NCBI GenBank assembly: GCA_018881555.1
Contig: JACAXG010000050.1
Span: 992,001-1,056,000 of the forward strand
DNA: 64,000 nucleotides
Direction: 5' to 3'
From: Amblyornis subalaris
Lineage: Eukaryota; Chordata; Aves; Passeriformes; Ptilonorhynchidae
The notes under the pieces were generated by a model that ran no database searches, was not told where the DNA came from, and saw only the letters and a program-made list of their open reading frames with translations. The translations under genes and the position numbers were made by a program. The stretch's first letter is position 1, and each line of letters starts with the position of its first letter. Below, piece after piece: positions 54,076-64,000 of the stretch.

Positions 54076-57000
54076 AATAATCTCAATGCTTTCCAATTAT
54101 TTTGGCTTCACTAGCCAAGTCCAGGCAATGACTGTGTCCTCCTGCCTACAAATAAGTCAGGACCTTTTAAGTAATTTCTTTGTGCCATCTACCTGGATTT
54201 CGGAAGAGTCCCGAGTTTCTGCTCTGTTCCTCAGACACCAAATTCACCAGCTTGCACCTTCCGACTTCCTGGCACCCGCTGGAACACTGTGCCCGTTTCC
54301 CACTGTGGGCTATACCTTTGCTGTGGAAAGCAGCTCAGAGAAGCAGCACACACTCCAGTGACGTTCCCTAACAGGAGAAACAAGTAAACCAAGAGCATCC
54401 CCACTGAAGTCTTCCATCCCTAAGACAAAAAGAGACAGATGCTGTGTGGGAAGCAAAATGGTAAGGTGCACAGCAGCAACGCTGGGCGTTGTGCCTTCAA
54501 AGATGCAAACATCCTCTGGCCTGGGGGACTGCTTAGTCTGTGTGGTTGGGATAGCAGAAAACATGGTAACTACAGCCAGCTCACTCTCCAACTGTATAGA
54601 CTAGAAAGTAGATTTTTNAACAATAAATTCAACTATTGACCTTTATGATGAAGCTCAGGATTATCCTCTAATGGGCTCTGTAAAATGTGTGCAGCATTGT
54701 AACACTCATCACACATTTCAAGCACTCTTACTTCCTGTTAACAAATTGTTCTTGATACCATTATTCCATTTAAAATTATTTTGATAATTTGTGGAAAATT
54801 GATTACTATCAATGGTCTGTTTATTTGCACAGTGATAGATTGCCAATCACAGTAAGCAGCACGAAATTACCTTTACTTCCTATGTGGGTGACTTTCTAAT
54901 TTAACATCTTATTTTTTGTGAGGAACACAGCTGACAAAAAATAATAGTAGAACTTCTTCAGCACTATGCAAAACTAGTCTATGGATAACTTCAGTAACAG
55001 CAGAAATACAAACAATTACAATTATTACAATTTATTCCTTGCTGTTCTTTTGCAAAGACAAGTCTTCTGATACAAGTGCAATGACAAAGTCTTTTTCCTC
55101 ATGGCTGGAACCAACAGAATTAGGAGCTAAATCACAAGTAATCTTGTAAACCCTGCTAACTTGATTTCTTGCTCAAGGGGCATATTCTCCAGGGAACGAT
55201 TTTACTTAGTTTGATTATTTTAACTGCTGGCCAACTATATTTATGTGCCTGCAAAAATGGAAGACTGAAATCTACAAATACAGAACAACTTTCTCTTTGC
55301 ATGCAGCTCATTTAAATATTTCAAATTACTTTTAAACAGTAGGTTTAAAGACAATAGAAGTAGATTCTATTAAAGATAATAGAAAATTATGTAGTAAAAA
55401 AGTAAAACTGAAGTAGAAAGAAATTACATTGCTTGAAAAGTCACAAAATGAGTCACTGTTAGACGTCATTTAAAATAAATAGGGGACTACTATTCCAGAC
55501 ACATATGTATCATCTTAAAAAGAAAAGGAAATGTATATGTTTACAGTGTATAATACCTAGCAGGATACCTGTAAATAATATGTTATTTGTGCCTGTACCA
55601 GCAATACTTATCACATGTCTACATTGCTTGCTAAACAGATAGTTAATAATCACCACGCAACCAATAACATGCCCCCAGACAATAGGGTACAACGCCACAT
55701 AAATTAAAAATTTAGATATTTTTCAACATGTACTCCAAAATGTAATTGTATTAATAACTATTGCCTCTGCTCATAAAACAATTACAGCACCTGCTTAACT
55801 ATAGCCTTGTGTGCAGAAATTCCCTGTAACTATTCTATTCCATTCTAATTGACAATATATTCAGGACCCAAACCTGCTAATATATTCCCAACTTTAGAAT
55901 TATACCACGCTCATACAAACTGACACTTACAAATCCCATATACCGTGGCAAAGTTTTGATTTTGGGCTAGATGAAGTACACTTTTTGGGACTCAAGGGTT
56001 CTGACCTAGCTGTGTGTAAAAATTTCAATGTGATTTAAACAAACAGCTTTGCAATCATAGAAGTACCTCTTAAACCGGTGGGGTCAGATAGATTCCTTTG
56101 TTCTGCATCCTAATTAAAACAATTAAAATACACATTCCTGACAAATTCTCACTGACACTTATTCCACCCATTCTAATCATTGCTATGCAATATCAGTAGT
56201 ATTTTTTTTTAAGAGACTTCCAAGAGATAGCCAGGAAGGAAAACCATTTTCATAGCACTCCTGAATATATTTCTGTACATTCATTCTTCTTTAGACATAA
56301 TCTAGTCTTTTCTTTCTACAAGGCTTTGTGCATATAACAGATTTTAGTTAAGCTATCACTGCTACAGATGCTGCCTACATCAGTTTAAGAGGGTTTCTGC
56401 TAAGCTGATAAATTAAGCACTGCCTCCATGGGCAAATACATAAGGCATAAATATGCNGGATACGTTTTTTTGTATGTGTGTGTTGGACAGGGCTATTTTC
56501 CCTGTTTAAGTGCTATTCATTGTTGCTGATGGAAAACCAGCAAAACACAATTATTGACTGGTGTTAATGACAGAAAAAATGGCAAACTACTGAAAGCAAA
56601 GCTGTGATAGATTGTGGAATTCTTGATAATTCCAGGTTGATATGAGGCTGATTCAGGGCTCCCTTTTCACCCCACATTTTCCATGAATGTTTCATGTTCA
56701 GTTTCCAGAGACTGGGTGTCAAACTAGGTAAATTTTTGTGGTGAATGCAGTAAAAAAAGTTNTCACACTTCAAAGTTGCAATCCTGTTCTACTTAAAACA
56801 GTGGCAAAATCTTACACACAAAGAGATTAGAAAGAAGGTGTAGCAAAGGGGCGGAAGTACTTTACAGAGCAACATATAGGAAAAGGCAGGAAAAATTTCT
56901 ATTGATGATCAACAAGGCCCAGAGATAATTCTCTGGAAACTGGTGTTTGGGAGAAAGCATGCAGGTGGGAAATGGGATCATCTAATTCAAACTGTGAACT

Positions 57001-57511
57001 TCATGTGGACAAACCTCAAAGAACATGAATGTTCCTAGCAATTTTCCATCTCACGACAAGAGAATAACCATTATGATTTTTTTCTCATCAATGCATGACN
57101 TCTAAACCTGTTTCTTTCACAAACGTCTGTGGAAATAAGCTTTTCATATTTTAAGGGAACAGACATTTATGATGACTCTTCTGCACACAGATTACTTTAA
57201 AAGACTTTTCAATGGGTTTTCAGCATATTTAGTTTCCTAGGACAATTTTGCAAAATTGCCTCAGACTTTTTTCACTTTATTTCCTTCTTTTTACTCATTC
57301 TCCCAATGGCAATTGCCACTCAATTGAAAAGTAAGCATAAGAATATCTTTTTTTTGTTGCTGCTTGGTTAGGAAGAAGCAATAGCTTTTAAATGAGTATT
57401 TGTTGTTCTGTTTAAAATAACTCCACATTTTGAAAAGCTTGNTATTCCAATAGTAATTTAATAAAGGTCTGATATTAACACATGCCTTAAAATGAAAATG
57501 GAGAGCATAAT

Positions 57512-57711
57512 CATCTTGGAACAGGCTGCCCAGATGAGTTGTGGATGCCCCATACCTGAACGTGTTCAAGGTCAGGCTGGATGGGGCCCTGGGCAACCCA
57601 ATCTAGTGTGTAATATCCCTGTCCATAGCAAGGAAAGTGGAACTAGGAGGGAGTGGATCAGGGAGGAGATTTTTAAGGTCCCTTCCAGCCTAAACAATTC
57701 TATGATTCTAT
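57512..57711 (+). mobile_element. CR1 LINE 3' fragment, relatively young
   Basis: CR1 landmarks in plus orientation: TTGGAACAGGCTGCCCAGAT, TGTGGATGCCCCATACCTGA, GTTCAAGGTCAGGCTGGATG, GGGCAACCCAATCTAGTG, AAGGTCCCTTCCAGCCTAAA and the terminal ATTCTATGATTCTATTATT. It is 5'-truncated to about 200 nt and close to the general CR1 pattern. It is the only clear CR1 in the 31.4-kb intron. Small frames of 61-101 codons overlap it on both strands and are repeat shadows. Confidence 0.93.
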
Positions 57712-60700
57712 TATTAAAGTTATTGGAAAGAGTTCTTCCTTTCTTTCTGAAGAGCATTTAGCTTATTTGAGCCCAGACCACCACAGCTTGTTCATTCTGC
57801 ACTTCCCAAAAGCAAAGCTGTCACAAAGCTGATTTTCCATAAGATACAAAATTTCTGTCAAGTTTTAAGCAGCTTTAAGATCACCCTTCTCTGGCCATAG
57901 TTGCCATCCCAGTCATGAGGCCAAGACCGGCACACAAACAGAAACAAGAGGTGAAGGGATGCAGACAGCACTCAAACATCCACTTCGGTTTTCTGTAAAG
58001 CATACAAAGCATCACTCATTAATCAGTTATTTATCTCACTACTTGGAAATTACTGTATGTGCAATCTTACAGCTCCACTTAGTCAATGCCTTCTACTCAT
58101 GACTCTAAAAATCATGAGCATAGTATCAATAAATAAGAGAACCAGTCTTCTTAAAAATATCCACTCCCAAAAGACCATGAACATTTGAATGCATATCAGT
58201 CACTCTGACAAAGTGATGAATAGAAACAACATGCAAGACAGACTGGTGGTATAACTTCAAACAAACTGATGATTTGGGAATAGAGGATTATTAACTTTTT
58301 GTTCTCAAAATTCTGCTTTGAAAAGTGAAATTGTAAAGATGGCAAGTCCCTGCTCAAATCTGCCCATTCAAGCAGGCACAGGAGAGGGAATAATCCAGCT
58401 TCTGTCCTTCATGAACTGACAGCAAGCTTTTCATCAAAGCATTTTACTAAGACTGGAACCTCATCACAGCAGTGAGTTTGAGTTTTAACACTGAAGGCTC
58501 TGTTTGCAAATAACAAAAGGTAATTTGGCATAAAGACACCAAAAATGATTCTACCATTAAATTATACTTTAGGACAATACAAGAAAAGACAGATGAAGGA
58601 ATGGATAGAACAAGAAAGTAGGAACCTGTCATCAACCCAGCATGGGAGACACCGAAGTCAAAAACAAGGTCCACAAAATTCAAGATGGGAGATGGCAATC
58701 CTAGCTTCTCTCAAATGGTTAATTTATTCTGGAAAATCTATCAAAAATGGAAATTCCAAAATCCTTTTATTTACCTACAATCCAACATTACTTTGCTCCA
58801 AAGGTACTAGATGATGGATTGTGGTTTTTGCTTCTTGTCAAACCAAGTAGTAAAGCTTTCTCTTTCACCTTGTATTTCAGGTTGGCAGTCTCCAGTACTG
58901 AAGTGGATAAACCAATCAACTAATTTCACATACAGCACTGAGAAGTCATCAGATGCTAACAACTCATTAACTCAGCTGGGAAAGATCAAAACTAATGACA
59001 GATGAAACTCTTTCCTGTTATTAGTCCCCTGAGTCATCCAATTCCCACCGTACTGCTTTTCATTTTTTGCTGCCTGCCCCTATATGACAAGCAATCCCAT
59101 TGCAGGTAGCTCCTGTGACTCATTCCTTGGGCTCACCCACNTGTGATTTGTGAGTGAGATGAGCTACTATAACACAGCTTTCCTTTGGAGTCTCTCACTA
59201 CCACTGACCAGACTACTGAGACTGCTGGTCTGCTTTTAAGTTAGATTCTTTTTTTGTTTAAACACATAAATTCTTTATTTTTTTACCAAGCGTACTACTA
59301 CTAATGCTTAAACAAAGACTGGTAATTAATAATTATATTAATACATTTGCTAATAAAAATCCAATATCTTATTATTTTCATGATTTCCCAGGTAAAAGAG
59401 AAATAAGTATTTTCTAAGATCAGGGAAAACATTTTAAAATATTAGATATGACAGCAATAATCTCTCTAAAAAATAGGAAAACACAATGTCTACATGGAAA
59501 AGACACAATATCAGCTTCACATATAGGAATGAGAAAAACTAAAGACTTCACATGGATTATATTTTCCAGTGAAAGGAAAATTAATGTTTTCATTTTTTTC
59601 TCTTTAACGCAGGAGATGTTAAAAGCACACCTTTCTACTGATCTCCTTCCCTTATTTTTGTTGGCTCAAGCTGTGACCCCTTTCCAAAATTATTGAGCCA
59701 TGCATCAGAAACAGCCAGTAATAACTAGTATGAACACGTTTTTCTTTAATAGTTTTTATTNTCTCTCTGTGTGCATTCTTTAAATGAACTTACATTTCTC
59801 ATAGTTCTCCCTGCTCCTTCAATAAAAATGCTCATGTTCCATACTCAATCCTACACACCACTCAACTGGCACATTCTCCACAGGTTTTATTCATCACCAA
59901 GCATATCCAAGTATTACACACTTTGAAGTCCTATAAAGCATCACACTGATATTCCATAATGACCATAAGACATCACTACAACTTTTTAATGAAATATTCA
60001 TGTTCTGATTAACATATGAAGCTTTCNGTACTAATACTGACCAAACCACCTAGCCACCCCACAAAGACCCCCAAAACAAAGCCTCAACTACTGCAGTGCT
60101 TTTTCAATGAACTCTGAATGCTTCTTTCTCCTTCAAAGTGAACAGCAAAGCTTTGGCATTTTCTTGCTATCTCTTCTTAGTAAAAATAAAAATGATATTT
60201 TAGAGCTCCTTCTAATCTCTATGATTCATATGTCAGACTCCCTACATTCATCATTTCAAGCAAGTTCTTTTTATCCCTTTCCAGGTCTAGAGGTGAACCA
60301 TGGTCCAGGCAAATTGCCTTCTCTTTATTTCTAATACTTTAATCAGTGTTAGTAAAGAATACACNTGACAACCTTCATGCAATTATTATTGTTGACCAGC
60401 AAGGTGTCCATATACACTATCTTCTTCACTCCTGCAAAACATTTTAAAAGCATGAAGACAACAACAGTAAGTCCTTCTTTTGTTCATCAAGATGAATAAT
60501 CACATAGAAGGAGCAAAATCTCCTGCCTACATTTTCCCTTGGAGCCCTAAAAGTTTCCAATTTTTATTTGCTCTCTATGAATATACAGAAAAAAGCAAAA
60601 TGATTCCTCATATTTTCAGAATTTCACATAGTGAAATAATCTTTCATTTAGAATTATATTTTTCTGAAGCACAACAATGTGTATAGTGTATAGAGAAATA

Positions 60701-61220
60701 TCTGTATTTCAAATGTTTCTCTCTGTGGATATTCTACTTGTGAAAACATTTAAGGAATGACTCAGTAAATGAGATAGTATAATTACATCATCCTATTTAT
60801 TACAATCACAACATTCTGTTAAATTCAAATACCATTCCCCGGGCTGATTTTGCTAATGCAGTCATCTTTAGAGACAGACAGTAATTCAGCATTTAAAAAG
60901 TGACTGCTCTTTCAACTAGTTTCTCACTTGCTGTTTTTAGAAGCAATACTATGAAAAAAAGTACACAAAAATAGAAATATGTATATAACAACATAATTAC
61001 AATTATATCACATAAGACCCTATTCCTACAGACAATTTATGGACATCCTTAGTTTTGCAAGTTTTTTAAAGAACTCTTACACTTCTCTTCTAATTTCACT
61101 GTGGTACAGTCATCCATTTTGCTTCTCCCCACAAGAAAAAAAAAGCCAAACAACTGCAAAGCTCCAGTTTTCATGGGACATGATCTTGGACAGATGGCTG
61201 CATACAAGACATCTTTTATG

Positions 61221-61260
61221 CATACACACACACATATATGACAGCATATACGTATATATG
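61221..61260. repeat. CA/TA microsatellite
   Basis: CATACACACACACATATATG is followed by further TATA/CGTATATATG sequence. A short compound dinucleotide repeat, potentially length-polymorphic. Confidence 0.8.
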
Positions 61261-62847
61261 TTTTCACGGGAGAGCATCTGCTTTGATGCTTTTGTGGGTA
61301 TTTTACAGTACTACAAGTTTTTATTAAATATATTTCCATTCTTATCGTCATGATCCTCCAACAACATTCCCGTGTTTCCTAGCAATCAACAGTTTTCAGT
61401 TCAAGCTGATCTTTGTTTGCTATGTATACATAAACTCCTAGCACATTAAATGAAATCAGCTACTTGGCACATAGGTTTGAAGCTTTCAGATTCCATTCAG
61501 GATAGAGGACTGACAGGAAAGTAGATTAATGGAACCAAAACGACAGTATACTCTTCTGGTAGGAGTTTTAGTCATGTGTAGCAAAAATTACTGCCCTGGC
61601 ATTTGAGGGAGAAAATCAGAAAAGCAAAAAAAAATGAACTCTCCTATGCTTTTTCTTTCNCTCTGAAGTTAATAAAGTTAAGGCATCAATAGAAAAGTTG
61701 TTGCATCAGTGACTGCCATATATAACTGTGTATATATATTCTAACACAACCTTTAAAAGTATCATGTCCATTCCAGTAAAAAAACAAAAAAGACCTTTTG
61801 GTCTGTCTATTTTGAAATCTGTAGTGCACAAGGTAAGGCAGAGATTAACAATTAATCTGAACTATTTAATGCAATGCCATGCTGTTGTTACTCATGGCAA
61901 ATAAAGGTCTATTCTTCTGAGGCTATTTTTTGTACAAGTAGTTTCTAAAATTATGAAGCTATTTTGTTCATTCTTAAGACTCTATCCTTCTTTATGACAA
62001 AATTATTCACTAGGAAAAACTCTCCAAAGGTTGAAAATTAAAGCAGAGAATTCTTCTTGCTGTTCTGGAAAGCAGAAACATCTATAAATACTTTCTATAA
62101 AAGGATAGACTCTTCCAGATTATGGAAAAAGTAGATTCAACAATGGTATCTATTTCAAAGGAACTCCACACTCATTGGAGTATATAGCCACATATATAAA
62201 TGCATAAATTGACATAAAGTTATGTAAACAACAGAATAAGTATATGCTAGTTAATTAATAAATGGACAGATTTTTGTGCCTATAACAATACTGACTTGGA
62301 TTAGCCATAAAGTTTACAGCTCTCTTGCAAATCACCACAGAGATCTCAGCCTTAGTTTCTCAGGCACAGGCAGGCAGCTACAGAAGCAGATCATGAATGT
62401 TGTAATAAATGTCACAGCCTCTAATCAGTACCAGCTGCGGAGTGCGGTGATGATTTTTCCTTTGTTCTGCTGCTATGACATTTCTTATCTTCATGTACTG
62501 GCCAATACACTAAACTCATACTTGCTATGGAAATTGGCTAAAAACAAGACCTGATCTGCCATAAAAATATTACCATTTTGAGATAATTGACTTTTTGTAG
62601 TAAATTAAGTATTCCCTTCACCTAATTTTCGGGACAAAAACATCTCTGTGTAAACCCACTCCAATCTGAGAGAAACATCAAAAACTTCTATAATTAAAGT
62701 ATTCAAAGGATAGAGAATGTCTCCTGCAGACCAGATGACTGTGAATTCCCAACAGTACTCATTTAAAAGTGTTTCCCATTAGAGCATCCCCTTACATGAA
62801 GCAGAGTGAAAACTTTCGAATAGTATGAAATTCACTTTGACTCTTAC

Positions 62848-62944
62848 CAGAAAAGACACTGGGGATCTTGGAAAGAAAACTTTTCACTGTACGAATAGGA
62901 ATCCCATTTTTCTCATCTTGCATGCGGGCTATGACATCTTCCAT
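62848..62944 (-). CDS. RGS7: RGS7 coding exon, start of DEP domain (97 nt)
   Basis: This is the most 5' exon visible. On the minus strand a pyrimidine-rich tract ending TTTGTTCAG is followed by an open frame beginning [16 protein letters not shown] and ending [10 protein letters not shown] plus one base of the next codon; the donor is GTAAGA. It enters in phase 0 and leaves in phase 1. The leading Met is internal in the known family protein (about residue 27), so it is not called as the translation start; the initiator exon should lie beyond position 64000. The residues form the first helices of the DEP fold. ARMQDEKNG and KIPSVFSG fit RGS7, whereas RGS6, as I recall it, has TKMQDDKTGG and KIPSVVTG. 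No frameshift or stop is seen. Confidence 0.96.
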
Positions 62945-64000
62945 CTGAACAAAGAGAAGGGAAAAAAAGAAAAAAAGAATAAATAAATCCAGAATTATTT
63001 CCTAAAATTATTCTCTAGATCAATCTCTCAGAATGACAGGTCCACTCTTGCTATTTCTTTCCTATAATTTATATTCTATATTTTTATTGAATGGGCTAAA
63101 ACTGCAAGTAATTTATTCATGCACAAGTAAAAAAATATATGTACTCAGAGACTCTTGAGAAAGGAATAGCAATGCAAACAACTTATTTAAAGTCAGATTT
63201 AGTTAAAGTAGCTAAAAGAACTTGTCAAAAACCATTGCTGGATATAAAACTTCACATTTTGATTGTTTTAATGGTATTGTACCACATACAAGAGCAAAAT
63301 AGACACATACAGACTTTTAGGGGACTCGTAGACTCTCAAATAGACTGTTCAAAAAAAATAGAGCTTTTAAATTCAAAGCAAAAACTTCTTCTTTTCTTTT
63401 GAGAAAGGGGAAAAAACCACATTTTGCATCCCTGGAGACAGCAGAGCAAGAAACATAAGATTTCTTTGTAAGTAATAATGGAGTGGGTATAAAAATATTT
63501 AAATCCAAGTCTTTTATATATTTTTTTTTTTTACATTAGCTCAGATTTCTAATTCAGTTTTTAGACNAATTAGGTCTGTACATTTTACAAATTATGCCCA
63601 ACCAAAAGGTTCACTTTGCTATGAACTATAACCAGAAAACCCTTTTACTGGAAAACAAAAAATATTTAAACAGAGTCATCGGCTTACAATGCCAGTTTTT
63701 CTTCTTGCACATTTCATAATTGAAGTTTATACATTTGATAACTTCCATCTTTCTTTCTTTGAATATCTAAGTTCTCAAAATATTCAATGAAATCGTGATA
63801 AAATTAGTTACAACTATTCTTTGTTTTTACTTAAATCACCAACATACTCCATAGGAAAAACTCTGTGTGACAGGGCATTTTACACTTTTTTGTTACTCAA
63901 AGCTTACAAAATTTTTCTATTTCTGTACCCCAATAGGTTCCCAAAAAATTCATTAAAAGTTTGTGGCTGAGGTGTGTTGTGGAAGCAGACTAACAGGCAA
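62945..64000 (-). other. RGS7: RGS7 intron, 3' portion upstream of the 97-nt exon
   Basis: It ends at the acceptor beside 62944, with a pyrimidine tract (CCCTTCTCTTTGTTCAG on the minus strand). It contains a poly-T run at 63521-63532. No exon or repeat is recognised in the remainder; the 63- and 87-codon frames here lack any recognisable domain. Confidence 0.85.
63521..63532. repeat. Poly-T run
   Basis: Twelve T after a TATATA stretch. Simple sequence in the intron upstream of the 97-nt exon. Confidence 0.75.

Larger units (their letters stand above)
31419..62847 (-). other. RGS7: RGS7 intron (about 31.4 kb), repeat-poor
   Basis: It runs from donor GTAAGA beside 62848 to the acceptor beside 31418. 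Contents by stretch: 31419-34634 nothing recognised; 34635-34686 a 26-bp tandem duplication; 34687-38389 only a GC-richer stretch near 35660-35830 and a pyrimidine run near 36893; 38390-38450 A-rich simple sequence; 38451-45860 nothing recognised; about 45870-45890 a possible CR1 tail relic; 45891-53245 nothing recognised; 53246-53279 perfect inverted repeat; 54058-54075 poly-T; 54076-57511 nothing recognised; 57512-57711 CR1, plus; 57712-61220 nothing recognised; 61221-61260 CA/TA microsatellite; 61261-62847 nothing recognised. It has far fewer identifiable mobile elements than the adjacent 20.5-kb intron. Confidence 0.85.
1..64000 (-). other. RGS7: RGS7 gene body, internal portion (four coding exons, introns)
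   Basis: The four exons are seen directly: each has AG/GT borders on the minus strand, phases match from one to the next, and together they read through without a stop. The encoded peptide matches the N-terminal DEP region of R7-family RGS proteins and fits RGS7 better than RGS6. From family knowledge, RGS7 is a neuronal GTPase-activating protein for Gi/o alpha subunits. It forms an obligate complex with G-beta-5 through a GGL domain, and its DEP region binds membrane anchors such as R7BP and GPR158/GPR179. The start codon exon, the rest of the helical extension, the GGL domain and the RGS domain are outside this window, so promoter and polyadenylation site cannot be described. Confidence 0.95.

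Noticed and set aside
53972..54361. 129-codon plus-strand frame with a hydrophobic stretch
   Set aside because: The hydrophobic run is the translation of the poly-T tract at 54058-54075; nothing else is gene-like.
727..62944. Assignment of the gene to the paralogue RGS6
   Set aside because: [25 protein letters not shown] and LTLKDD fit RGS7; only KNLS in the 51-nt exon is RGS6-like.
62942..62944. ATG at the start of the 97-nt exon as the translation start
   Set aside because: It directly follows a splice acceptor, and the equivalent Met is internal in known RGS7, so the start codon should be in an exon beyond the window.

Overview
The window looks like intronic DNA of a bird, from a draft assembly. 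The main interspersed repeats are short, mostly 5'-truncated CR1 LINE copies that share the avian-type 3' tail (variants of ATTCTATG). Overall repeat density is low, the sequence is AT-rich, and single unresolved n bases are scattered through it. No bacterial-type gene organisation is present. A non-avian sauropsid cannot be strictly excluded, because CR1 also occurs there.

The only protein-coding gene I can support is RGS7 (regulator of G-protein signalling 7) on the minus strand. It crosses the whole window, and both its 5' end (beyond 64000) and its 3' end (before 1) lie outside. Four consecutive coding exons are visible, in transcription order: 62848-62944 (97 nt), 31368-31418 (51 nt), 10720-10826 (107 nt) and 727-778 (52 nt). 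All have AG acceptors, GT donors and compatible phases. Together they encode about 102 residues covering the DEP domain and the start of its helical extension. The introns between them are about 31.4, 20.5 and 9.9 kb.

Region by region: 1-10.7 kb holds the fourth exon, a CR1 tail at 1.5 kb, short tandem duplications and a MIR-like remnant near 7.1 kb. 10.7-31.4 kb holds the third exon, CR1 copies near 11.4, 12.9, 21, 24.5 and 28.4 kb, a CpG-enriched patch near 18.9 kb, and a probable solo retroviral LTR with an internal minisatellite at 30.0-30.8 kb. 31.4-62.8 kb is a long repeat-poor intron with a perfect 13-bp-arm inverted repeat at 53.25 kb and a CR1 copy at 57.6 kb. 62.8-64 kb holds the first visible exon and upstream intron.

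I found no novel gene system. The most interesting points are the probable antisense LTR promoter with its minisatellite leader, the frame-neutral 51-nt exon inside the DEP domain, two non-repeat stretches that could be conserved regulatory elements, and a CpG-rich patch of unknown origin. The many short open reading frames on both strands are best explained as chance or repeat-derived.
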